DNA of 64,000 nucleotides from Pipra filicauda. Taxonomy: Eukaryota > Chordata > Aves > Passeriformes > Pipridae. Numbering within the stretch: the stretch's first letter is position 1; every line of letters begins with the position of its first letter. This document shows, piece after piece, positions 26,472-38,700 of this stretch. Where the stretch lies: contig NW_024104107.1 of NCBI RefSeq assembly GCF_003945595.2, positions 434,001 to 498,000 on the forward strand, read 5' to 3'. The notes beneath the pieces were generated by a model that made no database searches, was not told the DNA's origin, and saw only the letters and a program-made list of their open reading frames with translations. Position numbers and translations under genes: made by a program.

Positions 26472-27899
26472 ACTGCTGGACTCTCTTCTACAACTAAAAA
26501 GAGTGGCTTCATCCATACTATCTTGTAGTAACAGTCACTGGACCACATTGTCCCCCAAACTGTGTTCAAGCATTGCCTAGTTAGCCTGCTGCTGCTGAAA
26601 CAGTGCGGACAGTCATGTACTGGTGCTTCAACCTCTGTGCTCTCAAAACTCCAGCTTTTTGGTTCCTTTGTAAAGTAGTCATCTGAGATGTTGTGATACA
26701 ATTTGATAAAAGGTCCTAGCATAGGAACTGGAAAAGGAACAAGTGTACAGATACCAGAGGGACAATGACCCAAAACAGGACTTAACATGTGCCTGGACTT
26801 GACTACAAGCTGAAAACCACAACCCTGGGGAAAACTAGTTACCTATTCATCTTCTTTTGTTAGCCTGTATGTTATCTTCTGACTCTGCAACCACATAAGG
26901 AGTTGCTATCGACCTTTTTTTTGACTTTCAATCTTGTTTTCATGCAACATTGTGAAAATAATAAATCCTGAAGTGGACGACAGATTACAGGAGTCTGTGT
27001 TGGACTCATCGCTTTTTTCTTGTCTACAGGTCTAATAGGTCTCAAGATCTGAGCCAAGAATATTACTGTTGGCAAACCATTGTATTTTTTCTCTTTGTCA
27101 GTCATAGCTGCAGTTTGTTCCACAGTGCATGCTCTCACCCTCATAAAATTGCTCTGAAGTACAAAGCATATGTGCTGTGGGAATAAGTAAGAATTGAACA
27201 AAGTTTGAATTGAAATCATCATGGGAGATAGAAATATCAGGGCATCATATGAAATGCTATTCTTTCACAAATTTCAGCTTTATAAAAAGCCCTAGGTAAA
27301 AAACACAGAGGATTATTTTTTTTTTGGTCATAAAGAACTGAAGAACTCAATATATATTTGAGTTATATATATCTGAAAGGTTGAGAACTTCTAAGGCTTT
27401 TTCCAGCACTAATTATGTGCTGATGAAGCCTTATTTGCAATACAGGAGAAACAAGATACACTTGGGAAAGGTTTTTAAAGTGCCTAAATCATAGAGGAGA
27501 CATCCTGCTGGAGCTTTTCAACATGTTATTTTTCATTCTGGTAAAGTAGGTAATTTGTTGAAATCAAAGTGTTTTGCAGAAGAGCGTGATTAGGCTGAAT
27601 TCATCAGAAGCAGCATGGCAGGTTTCCAAAGGAAAGCCTTTTGGTTTCCAGATATGCCAGGATGTCTGTCGTTGGGCTGCTACCCAACCTGTTTCTCCAG
27701 GTTCTCAGGACTTTCAGACTACACAATGGACTGTCAGCAGCTTGCCAAACCTTGAACTACTTGATCAAAAAATCCATCCACTTCTGTTACAGGAACTTCT
27801 TATCACTATTTCAGTTGTTTTGGTCTTTGTGATGATAATTTTCAAAGACATTAGGGTTTGAAACAGGAAGGAGCTGGAAGCCACTGTGCAGCTAGAAAG

Positions 27900-28224
27900 C
27901 TACAGTCTAATCACTATCAATGAAACATGGTGATATGAATTGCATGACTGGAGGGCTGCCATCAATGGCTATAAGCAGATCAGAAGGCTATAAGCAAGGA
28001 AGAAGTATTAAATATTACAAAGAAATTCTTTACTCTGAGGGTGGTGAGACACTGGAACAGGTTGTACAGAAAAGCTGTGGATGCCCCATCATTGGAAGTC
28101 TTCAAGGCCAGGTTAGATGGGGCTTTAAGCAAGTTGATCTAGTGAAAAATGTCCCTGCCAATGGGACATTGGACTAAATGATCTTTTAAGGTCCCTTCCA
28201 ACCCAAACCATTCTATGATTCTAT
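27900..28224 (+). mobile_element. CR1 LINE, internally deleted, plus strand
   Basis: The 3' half is a typical CR1 end. It encodes a degenerate ORF2 C-terminus (KKFFTLRVVRHWNRL and APSLEVFKARLDGAL-like) and ends GGTCCCTTCCAACCCAAACC then ATTCTATGATTCTAT. The first roughly 90 bases resemble a different part of ORF2, the endonuclease region (ETWW then HDW, AINGYK-like). These two parts lie kilobases apart in a full element, so the copy has lost its middle. Frames are broken and it cannot encode an active protein. Confidence 0.85.
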
Positions 28225-31200
28225 ATTTCACTGTATGCTTTGCTAATTGTACCATAAACACTTTATAGGATTAACTTTTGCTCCAACTACATGTGCATGC
28301 ATGCCCCATAGCTTTTCACAGTAATATTAGATTGCTGTGCCAGTGAGCTATCTGGGAATAAGATATGCAAGTCCATAACTCCTACTTTGTGACTAATTTC
28401 TCTCCTGAGTTCTGGCAGTAATCTCACTGGATCCACAGTATTGTCGCAAAACTGTAGCCTTCAGAAAATATTTCTTTTTAATTTTTTCTTCTTCATTGTA
28501 GAGATCACACACTGTAGAGAGCACTGGCAACTAAAACAATATGCCTTCAACAACTATGTCAGCTGGTTACATAGAAGATGATGCCTTGGTACAGTTATAA
28601 AATAGATAGGTTATTCTGGCAGATACCACTAAGGATGTGTACAAATCTGCTCTACTCCTGTGCTGGAGCTGATAGAGCAGAACATGGGCAGTGGATCAGC
28701 TGTTCAGTTTCAGCATCTTAACTTAAATTGTCCATGAACTATGCATGCTCCAGGGCATCAATTTTTAATTTCATATGGATGAGGCAGAGGCACTTTGTCT
28801 CTTCACCAACCTGTTGATGTTTGGCGGTTAGCTCCAGGAAAGGAGTAGTAACAAAGAGTGGGAGGTTGTAAAGGCTTACCTCACCTCAGTTCTTTACTCT
28901 GTAACTATGAGTCAAAAGCCTCTCCTTCTCTCAAATTTCTCAGCTGCTGGGGAAAAAAAAAAGCCCTGCTGACATTGAGAGGTCCAACACAGTGAATGGT
29001 TTCAAGTAAAAAAGCCTATTCCAGAGCCATCCGGCAGGTATCCTGTGCAATTCAATGCAAAGTGCCTCAAGGAAAAGATATGTGGTGTACAGCCACAAGG
29101 GTGAAGCAAGCTGTACCTCAACATCACACTCTGCCTGACACTGTTTAAATAAAATCCTGCCATAAAGTAATTTATTCACAGTTTTGGTAATACCAATGAC
29201 TAAGTAGAGAGGAGGTATGCAATATGAGCAACAGAAAGAATGGAGGCCGGGTAAGTTCTGTGGAACAAAATTTCACTTGAAGTTGTTAATCAAGCTTCAA
29301 GTACCAAGGTAGGAAGACAGGTGAAGTACTGTGAAAAGAGCTCAGTTTTTACAAGGCAGGGATTCACAAACTGGGTATGTGGGAACCATCCCTTAATAAA
29401 GTCTGATATCTCCTTTTCCATGGCAGAAGAAGGCATTTGGGTAACTTTTGTGTATCACTGTGAAGTATCTTTGGCACATGTTTTTACAGAAGGGGATCCC
29501 TTTTATACCACATTGGTCACAGCTGCATCATTTTCTGTCCTTAATGTGAAAAAGTGTGTTACTTCCTCTGATATATTCATGGCATCCTGATGTATCTTGC
29601 ATTTCTACCTTCTATTGCAAACTTCTCTGTACTCAGAAAACATTTGACAAGCTGAGGATTTGGTCACTGAGGCTTTTGTTAAACAAATACAGTTATAATT
29701 GGTTCTCTTATCACACAAATGAAAAGTAATATTTTAGAGCACATTCACTAAATCCTTTGTTCTTTATTTGAAACCTTGTGAAGGCTGGTGAAGCTGCAGA
29801 AATTCAAGTAATAAAATTATCACAATATTATAAGAAGAGCAAAAGTACAAGGCTCCAGCTGGGTTCTGAACAAGCTTCAAGTCTCACAGAGAGGCAGGAT
29901 ATAAAAGATATGGAGAGAAATTTGACCAATATGACAAAAGAGAATTCCTGTCTTGCTTTGACTTGTCAAACTTACGAGAATGAGGAATTTTACACAGTGG
30001 TCTCTTCATTTTCCATTGGTAACATCAAAAGAGAAAAGGTAAAAAAAGGTGTCATTCAAGATAAAGAAGTCTGATTTCTGAACTGTCAGTCACAAGCTGA
30101 GGATCTGCTTGATGATTGTGTCAGACTATCAGGGTGTAAGCACACCTGAAACTTAGCTAGAAACTTGTTCTGAGGTCTCTCTTAACCGTGAGTGCGAAAG
30201 CTTTCAGATATTCCTTCTTTAGGCAACTGCTTTCCCAAGAGCTACATGTCCTCATCTTCCACTGGTGTAATTACAGTATCAGTTTGACAGTTTTAAAAGG
30301 ATGATGATTCCTGGCTCTAGATTTTCCATTTTTAAAATCTGTGCTCAGATTTCTTCATCGTTCTCCAACACTGAACTTATAAGACCAAATCTAAAAGCCA
30401 AACAGTAATGTAAATCTTGAATTTCTTATGTACAACAAAATGTTCAAAATGAAGAAGAATTAATGTTTTGAAGTTGAAAAAGGGGACACGAACAGGGAAA
30501 GCGTTTTTGGAAGCAGAGTTTGCTCTTCTCATTAGTGATGTAAGCTATTTTATTTCCATTTCATTTCAATCAGCATACTTGGCAATACGCTAAAGTTCAA
30601 ATTATTATTCTGGGTCTTTTTTCTATTACCATGCTTACAAAACCCAAATTGTATACTGCAGCTCTTTAAAACTTCCAGCTATAGGTTACTGAGTATACAT
30701 TGCTGTGCAGACAAGCTGGTATGTCTTACACAAACATAACTGTAGACTTTGTCTCAGATTCTAAGAACAACTGGAGACAGGCCATTGAGTAAACCACTTG
30801 TATTTCTACTTGTCTATATGACAGAAAATAATTAGAGAAGAAATCTGACTGAGGATCTGTAAGTCATTAGAGACCTCAAATAACTTGATGCAATATCTAG
30901 GTTTGGTAAAAGGTTTGTGTTTAGCAGGATTCATAGAAGGATGTGTAGGTGTCCTCTCCACTGTTCCTTCTACCCCTTAATCATACCAATGGTGTATTTT
31001 TCTTGTTTCTAAATGTCCTCCAATCTGCTGCTGTGATTGATGATTCAGATGCTCTCAATCCTGAAACCAGGAGATCTAATACTCTCTTTAAGTATTAGAG
31101 AAACACCCTGTAGGTAATGTTGGAAGTATTGTAGAAACAAATTGCTTTGGTGCAAGACAGGAGAGTTTCAGGAGGAACAAACCAGCTGAAACAGGAGTTA

Positions 31201-32571
31201 GGGAATCACACTACATAATTAGAATGGCATAATGGTCACTTTCCAAAAGCAAAATATGTGAAGTGTCACATCAATGTACAAAACCTTGAAATCCCACTGC
31301 ATATACCAGGAATCTCTATGAGACAGCTCGGCACAGGAGAAAGTCCCTTGAGGTTCACTAGTCTTTCAGAAACTAAAATAGAGACTTCCCCATGTCTTAG
31401 ATCAAGCAGTACTTCATCTGCTTGGTCATGAAATGCCGGAGGATTGTGTGCCGGCACACAAGTACTCCAGGCCAAGTCTGGTCCTGATTTAAGGCACTGA
31501 AGCCTCCTATAAAGTGACGCAAATGAGCTGAGAGGATTGAAAGAAATAAGCATTTTACTCCCAGCCCCACCTCTAACTCAGTGTTGGTATCAGGCAACCC
31601 TAAACCTTATTTCCTATCCATAAAATAAGATTTGCGTGAAGATTAGCACTTCCAGTTCTGCCTCGCACTCTGCCATCAAAACTTTTTTGAGTCTCGGACT
31701 CCAAACCTCTTCCCCGTTGGCTGCCTTTGCTGTAGGCTTCACCTGTCTCTCCCACCGCTCCAACCCGGCACCAAGCCCGTCTCGGCCGCGGTCCTGACCC
31801 CGGAGGCCTGGGCCAGGCGGTGGTGCGGGGCTGTCGCTAGAGGGGCTCGAAGGGAGAGTCCGACCCGCGACCGCGGGGCCCCTCCGCCCCACAGGTGGTG
31901 GAGGCAGCGCGGGGCGGGGGGTGTGGCCGGCAGGGGCGGGCAGAAAGCGCCTCCCTCCCTCAGCTGCTCTCTGACTGCCCCCAGCGCTGCCCGGCTTCCC
32001 CCGCTCAACCCTCCCCGAGCACCGCGGCGAGACGGGAAGAGCCGTCCCCCTCTCTGCTCCCTACCCCGGCCTCCCGCCGCCTGGCACCGCGAAGGCGGGG
32101 CGTCCTTAGCCTGGAGGGGGCGGCCACAGGCGCCGGCTGCCCTTTCCCCCGCCCTCCACCTGCTCGCCGCTTTTGTTTGGGAAGAGGGGTGTGGGGGAGG
32201 CGCGGCCGCCCCTGCGTGTGGCGGGGCGGGGGTGGCCCGGGTACGGCTCCGGGGCGGCTCGGGGCTGACGGACCTTGTCACCGCCGCCTTTGTCTGTCGG
32301 TCGGTCCGAGATTGCTCCCCCCTCGCCCTGCATCTGCTCCTCCTCGGCCTGGGGATCGCGCCGTGGGGCTGCCGCTCCCGGGGAGGGGCGAGTAGACGGA
32401 ACGCGGGTTTCGCCCTCTTTTCGGGGCGAGAGGGAGGCGGAGGCGCCTCTCCCCGCCCGGCACACCGCGCTGCTCGGCGGCGTTTGCCCCGCCGCCAAGT
32501 TGCCACAAGTTGGAGCCGCCCCCCCGCCGCCGGGCTCTGGCCTCGGCGTGAGACAATACCGCGGGCTGCGG

Positions 32572-32600
32572 GGAGGAGGAGGAGGAGGAGGAGGAGGAGG
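32572..32600. repeat. (GGA)n trinucleotide repeat
   Basis: About ten GGA units running into GGGGGGCGGG, 150 bases upstream of the SHROOM2 start and probably in its promoter or 5' UTR. Such purine tracts can form G-quadruplex or triplex structures. Confidence 0.9.
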
Positions 32601-32751
32601 GGGGCGGGCGGAGCAGCCCTCGCTCGCCGCCGATGGGGCCGGGCCGGCCGGCGCTGCGGGGCGGGTAGGTGGCTCGGCGGGGGCCGCCGGCAGGCGCGCA
32701 CCGGGGAGCGGCCGGCAGAGAAGAGCCAGCCCCGGCCGCAAACGGCGCTCC

Positions 32752-32970
32752 ATGGAGGACGTGGGGCTGCGGGCCGGGCGGGAGCGGCTGGCCGGCGGCG
32801 ACTCGCGGCTCGGCGCCGTGCTGGTGGAGCCGGGGCCCGTGATGGTGATGGTGGAGCAGCGGGCAGCCGAGGGCTACAAGCTGGTGGAGGTGCAGCTGAC
32901 CGGTGGGGCTCCGTGGGGCTTCACGCTGAAGGGCGGACGGGAGCACGGGGAGCCCCTCATCATCACGAAG
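32752..32970 (+). CDS. SHROOM2: SHROOM2 exon 1, N-terminus and first half of PDZ domain (partial gene)
   Basis: SHROOM2 (APXL) is an actin-binding scaffold that works with Rho kinase at cell junctions and affects melanosome placement in retinal pigment epithelium. This 73-codon exon ends at ACGAAG|GTGAGC with an intact codon, as in human (ITK|). The PDZ start reads [20 protein letters not shown] then [11 protein letters not shown], nearly identical to human [19 protein letters not shown]. The chosen ATG gives [19 protein letters not shown], resembling human MEGAEPRARPERLAEAETR, and no in-frame ATG precedes it in the open frame. The N-terminus is about 18 residues longer than human, mainly a Val/Met-rich insert ([14 protein letters not shown]). 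The second exon was not found before the window ends. Confidence 0.96.
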
Positions 32971-33568
32971 GTGAGCGGCGCCGACGGGGCGGGGAGGTGG
33001 GTCCGGCGGGCTCCATGTTGCCGTGCCCGCGGCGATGACAACCCGGCGGGGGCAGCGGGCCCGGCCCCTGGCGCAGGTACCGCGGGGCAGCGCGCCCAGC
33101 GCAGGTGCCGCTGGGCCGGGCCCCTCCCGGCCCTGCCCCCGGGCCGCCCTGGGTATCCAGGGAGCGGGGACCGGTGGGGATGGGGCGCATCCCGGCAGCT
33201 CCGGGGGCAACAGGTTGCTGAGCGCCGGCAACCTGCCGCTTCTGGCCGCTCTTACTGCCCATTAAACAGCTGGTGCCGTCGTCGCGGGCGCTGGTAACTG
33301 GCTGCGGGACCCGAAACCCTGTGCTGGGCTGTTCCCTCCCTCTTTTCCCTTCGGGCTCCTGGCGCGGGAGGGTATGGAGACTGAAACTCCCGGCTCCGAG
33401 GCTGAGTTTTCTCTGCTGATGTTGCACTTGCAAATTCTAAGTAATTAGGATAGCCTTTTGTATCTCCCTCCTTCTTTAAACAGAGAGGTCTTGTGGCTAG
33501 TGACCAAATTCATTCTCCAAAGACAAGGAGGGGGACGTTCTTGGGTATATATACACTTTCTGATTGCC

Positions 33569-33584
33569 TTTTTTTTTTTTTTTT
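33569..33584. repeat. Poly(T) tract
   Basis: Sixteen consecutive T residues, just downstream of the CpG island. Confidence 0.9.
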
Positions 33585-33818
33585 AAAGTTCTTGTATACT
33601 CACAGCTTTAATCTCAGTGTATTGGACGTGAGTTAGAGAAATACATCACATTTTCTAGAAATGTTTTTCATCTGGGTATGTTTTGATTTAAGAACCCCCA
33701 TCCTCAGTAACTGTTGTTTTGCTGTTAAGACAGCTTTCGTGTTGCACAGTGAAAGCATATAAAAATAGATCCACGTAGGTTTGTGAAAGCACATTTTGCT
33801 CAAGATCTGTAGGAAAGA

Positions 33819-33847
33819 TATATATATATATATATATAATATATATG
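33819..33847. repeat. (TA)n microsatellite
   Basis: About eleven TA units, one AA interruption, then ATATAT. Likely polymorphic. Confidence 0.9.
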
Positions 33848-35660
33848 CTTTTGTCTACAAGTCCTCTGGACTCTGCCTGTTTCCATTTTAAAAGTGCCAG
33901 AGGGTGTCAGAGGTCAAGAAGTCCTGTTTTATCCACAGCAGAAATTCTTCTAATCTTATTTTTCGGTTGGTTTCATTGTGAGTTGCCTAGTTGTTTCCCT
34001 TCTCTCACTCTTGAAACAACTGCGATACGGACTTTACAAGTTAGGACTTTTGAAACCATCTGTTTCTAGATCTCTTCCCTACTGCTGTTTTTCAAGAGAC
34101 AACAGTCAGTGTCAGAATATGTATATGCTGAAAAATGACTGCCAGTCTGTTGGCCTCTTACCAGTACCCTGAGTTTACACAATAGCAAACCTGGGAGGAT
34201 TTGAGGAAAGGAGAAAAGAGCTACTTTACTATGTATGTACTAGCTATTAAGTGCCAATTCAAATAATTCCACCTTTCTGCTAGTGGCTAATAAGTGCTAC
34301 ATCTACAGACTGATCAGTGATACTTATTCATAATGTTACCTAGGTATTAAGTAACAGGCTCAAGTATTTGTGGCATGAGGATGTGGCTGTGGTATGTGGA
34401 GAGAAGTGTCTAGGGCTGGGAACCTTGTGAACTGGGTCTGTTGCAAGGGAATAATGAGATGGAACCACACAGCATGGAAGAGAAATCTGGGTCCATCCAT
34501 ACAGACTTAGGGATAAGAAACAACCTGGGGCCTTGGGTTTAAATTTTCATTTGTCATCATTGGATACGAGTGTCTAGTACTGTTTTTGAAACCAGGGACA
34601 GGAACTCGTGTCCCTGGGACTACAATTATTTAGCTGCAAAATTTTCCATCTTGATTTGGCCCACCCGTCATGGTGTTTGGCTGTGTATTTTCTGTAGTGG
34701 TGTTTTTTTCTGCTTCTAGTGGTGGAAAGCTACTGGAAAGAATAATTTAGTGCTGGGTGGTTAGAACAGGCGCTCCTTGCAGGAGATGTAAAGTTTTCCT
34801 CTTCTCAGCTGAAGAGAGCCTTGGACTTGAGTTACACCCTTCCTGAGTGGGGATCATTGGGCTGCTATAGATGAGGAGATGCCATTTCACCCGCACTTCT
34901 CTCTCTGTCTCCCCTCCCTTCTCAGGTAGGCTGGTGGCTGGTCAGTGGGGGATCCAGGAAAACCCACTGCACTGAATGCTTCAGGATACCTGTGGAAAAC
35001 CTGGTTTTGTGGATTCAAACCGAGCTTAAGCATTAGCTGATTCTGAAGATCTGTCTCACTCTAGTCCAGAGCATCTCCGGGGAAGTGAGGGTGGATGATG
35101 CCAACTGCCACTTTTTGAGGAGAGGAATGTGACAAGGTGTGAATGGAGTCTCAGATAGCAGCTGCTTAAGGGGGATTTCTAAAATTCTGCCCGTCTCCTT
35201 TCTTACAGTCTCAAAAGCAAGATCAACCTTTGAAGAAAGTTACCCCTTTATGTAAAGGCTGGGAAGTCTGTGGTGTAAATATTTCGTGCTTTCCTTAGCA
35301 TATATGGCACAACTGCCAGAAAAGTGGCATCATAAAATACTGTAACTGAAAAATTCACGAGCAAGCACTTTGCAGCACTTTCTGTACAACACACATCTCG
35401 GGTGTTAGTTTCTGTGGTTGTGTGGCTGTTTCACTTGCTGACAGGAAAGGAAGTTTTTTATTACGGATATCATAGGGAGAGTCCAGGGCAAGAAGAGCTG
35501 CAAATACTATTTGGGAATTTGTTAACTGGAAATCTAGTCAATTAAAACAAGAGTTGTCATTTGATCCACGAGATTACCAGAGAGGGGAAGGCATGCTAAA
35601 GAGGAGAATATGTGTCCAGCCTTAGCAGGGGGATAAGCGTGTGCTCAGCTGCTGGAATTT

Positions 35661-35736
35661 TGTCCCTGCTCATTGCAGGGAGGCTGCACTGGATGACCTT
35701 TGAAAGTCCCTTCCAACCCAAACCATTCCATGATTG
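35661..35736 (+). mobile_element. CR1 LINE 3' end fragment
   Basis: TGTCCCTGCTCATTGCAGGG, then GATGACC, AAAGTCCC, and TTCCAACCCAAACCATTCC with TGATTGATG. A 5'-truncated CR1 tail, about 75 bp. Confidence 0.85.
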
Positions 35737-38700
35737 ATGTTGTGAGGGAAGCGCTTTGCCCTGGGAAAGGTCAGTGCACAGTCATGCTGCTGGTGCCCAG
35801 CAGTGGGCCCAGCCCTGGCGGCTTCCCTGTTTCGTGGTAGCATTTCGTTCTGTAACTGAAACAAGACTTCTAGAAGGAGTCCTGAGCGGGGTAGGCAGAA
35901 TACAGAGTTCATCTGCCGGGCGCAAGCCTTTTTATTTTATTTTTTTTCCCTTTTTGTTATTGCTGCAATAGGCACAGAGAAAAACGGTACATGATACAGC
36001 TTGCTTGATCTTTAAACGTAGCTGGTCTTCTAAAACTTGCCCCACCCACGTACAAATGGTGCTGCTAATATTTAAGAAAAAGGTCTTTTAGCGTTGTCGC
36101 TTTGTTGCGTACTATTATTTTTTAATGTCCCTTTAAAAATGCTTTACATTTTTTCTGATCTCTGCATGTGTATCTGATAACATTCCAAAAAAAAATTGCC
36201 CAAAGGCAGCTTGTTCTTGCCTAATTTGACATCTTGAAAGAAAGGACTTGCTTTTATAGCTACATGTGTATTTCAACAGAAAGTGAAGTGAGAACTTTGA
36301 GGACTTTAATTAGAAGTCTCACAAGCCTCAGTTTGTGTTTTCTGCTTTTTAAAGAAAAAACCTCTGAAGAGGGAGATCTTACTGGAAATAGTGAAAAGTC
36401 AAAGTGCTCGAGTATGAATCTTGTGAAAATCTCCCATAGCTGCATTATCTTGGCTACTTTTACTTTAAAAGGGCTCTTATCTGAGATGCCCAACTTATAG
36501 TGTCAATCATAGTATTGATTGTGGGCGGTGGACAGAAAGTCATTTCACTTCCTGTACTAACAATAACCTTAGGAACTCTGAAGTTGTTCTGCAGTCAGCT
36601 TTATCCATATTACTTAATACATATGAAAACATTCTAGTTTATGCATTTCAAGATAGATTGATGTATCATTTAAATAAATTTCTCTATAGTATCTGCTTTA
36701 CAAGACCCTACAGCTATACCTCCTCAAGCAATGATCTCATTGCAGTCTAATCAAGGCTGGGCTTGGCTGGTATTTCTGCAAGATTTCCAAGTGAAACCTG
36801 GACTGTTGCAAGAAGTTTTGTTGATGATTTAGGAGATAGAGCTCTTGTCTCCTGAATCAGTGCTGAATTCATGCCCCAGCTGGAGGTGCTGTCTTTTAAA
36901 AAGGAGTATCAGACAGACCCTGAACTTTTGTTTTCTTTATTCCGTTGCACTTTCCTAATGTGCTCCCCTGTGTGGTTAAGTGTGAACTGTAATTTGTTTA
37001 ACCCAGCAATTACTTAAATTGTATCAAGAGATGCTTCTCTATTAATTGGCTGCCAGACTTCTCCATGTGACTTTTATTAATTTATTATTTCAATAGTATG
37101 TGAAGTGATTGTTGTTTTCGTTAGGTAATTCTTTATTCTTTGGCCTTAAACATCTAACTAAAAGCAATTACCTACATCACTATACTGCAACAATATTTAG
37201 AGGGGGGAAAAAAGCTTTAATGGTGCTATATACGAATGAATCAAAAAAAGACATTTTCAAACATAAATACTAGTTGCCTCCCTCAAGTTAGATGAGCTGC
37301 CTTGCTTGTAGACATTAACAATTCTTAAACTTGGCTGTAAAGCTTGATGTCCAGACAGCCAGCATTTAGGAGTAATCCCATGAAATTACTGACTGCTTCA
37401 ACATAAATGCAGTCATTCGTGTAAACAGCTGATTTATAAGTTATCAGGAGCCATTGTTCTGTGGTCAAGAAAGAATTCTAATCTAGATCTCCGTAACCTG
37501 GCAAATTTCATTCAGTTCCTTCAGTTCTGGAAAAATAATGCATTAAGGAGTATTTATTCTATTTACTATCCATCTGCTCTTGGTCGTCAAACCCAAACAA
37601 AATTACTGACCAGTATGACTCAGAATTTGAACAGGTACCTTAATCAGCAACTTTAAAAGAATGTATCAACTCATGTTATGTGTTTCTTTTGAAACCTTTA
37701 TTCAACTTCTTATCTTAGGAGAGGGTTTATGGTCTGAGTTGTATCTCTTTGTGTTCTTAAATTTGATAGTTGAGAAACATTAGAAAATGTGTATACCTTA
37801 GAATGAACGTTTGAACGTTTTAGGCTTGAAATATTATCATGTAGCTATTTATTTTTTTTCCCTTGACAAATATGTTAAAAATTGGGCTTTTTTTCAATGC
37901 TATAGAAACTGTTCTGAGTGATCTGATTGTTACATCCCAGGTCTCTATTATTGGAAGAGAGGAATTTGTTTGTTTTGATGGAGGAAGATCTTACTGCTTT
38001 TTACTTTGGTAAGCTGACTGGTTAAGGGAATGCTCTCAGTTTTAGTGCTTTAATGGTTGTTGAATGACCTCTTTATTATGACTGTTAATTTACTGGCAGA
38101 ATGGAGCCCACCACCCTCATATGTGGTGTAAATGGTTTGGCTGTGGAAGTATGAAGCTTAAGAGGTTGGGTTTGAGTTATGGGGTTTTTTTTATGAGATC
38201 TTTAGCAGTTGAAATGCCACCAATATTGGAAATTGCATTTAAAAGCTATCTTGGATATTGTTACATGTGATCTAAAAACCGTGTAAGGAGTTGAAATGAA
38301 AAGATGGGTTAAAGGCTCATGACTGGAGAAGTTTCAAGTCAGTTGAGTTCCGTGCTTAGCAGTCAACAGTGTGAGCGTGGTTTAAGAAATAGGGGGGGGG
38401 TGTGCTTGCAGTACTGAAACTGCAGTCTTCCTTTGTGCTTTTCACACTACATTTCAGTACAAAAATCTTCCAAGGAGTCAGAATGCTTGTGTTTAAAACC
38501 AGAACTAAGAAAATTCCTTACAACAAGTGAACTTCTAACTTTTGGAAATACTGATTGCTTTTAAATTGTTTGTTTTTATCTCCTCTGCATTTCCTCCTTT
38601 CAGTTATTTGGGCAAAACCTGTCAAATTGATCGTGATTTTTTTAGTTTAAGAGAAAACACAAACAAAAGCATTCATGTCTGGAGTCTGACAGAGGAATTA

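Larger units (their letters stand above)
20306..31737. other. Divergent intergenic spacer between GPR143 and SHROOM2
   Basis: About 11.4 kb before the SHROOM2 CpG island. No protein-coding exon was recognised. The GPR143 promoter must lie at the left edge. The rest holds a T-rich tract (21.04 kb), an A/C-rich tract (23.63 kb), an 11-bp hairpin (24.97 kb), a TA repeat (26.43 kb) and one CR1 element (27.9 kb). Open frames of 137 and 167 codons show no family resemblance and run through simple repeats. Confidence 0.7.
31738..33380 (+). promoter_or_regulatory. SHROOM2: CpG island over SHROOM2 promoter and exon 1
   Basis: An abrupt change from AT-rich DNA to very GC-rich, CpG-dense sequence with GGGCGGGG-type Sp1 sites, falling off again near 33.4 kb. 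It brackets SHROOM2 exon 1 and marks a TATA-less promoter. The transcription start is not defined by the sequence. Several long open frames on both strands here are by-products of GC richness. Confidence 0.85.

Noticed and set aside
26285..26788. Minus-strand open frame of 167 codons
   Set aside because: It runs through the TA microsatellite, shows no recognisable domain or splice context, and looks like chance.
31739..33297. Several overlapping open frames of 200-371 codons on both strands
   Set aside because: They lie in the CpG island, where stop codons are rare. Translations are Pro/Arg/Gly/Ala-rich and unlike any family. Only the frame carrying the SHROOM2 PDZ start is real, and its upstream part opens with TTG and has no ATG before 32752.
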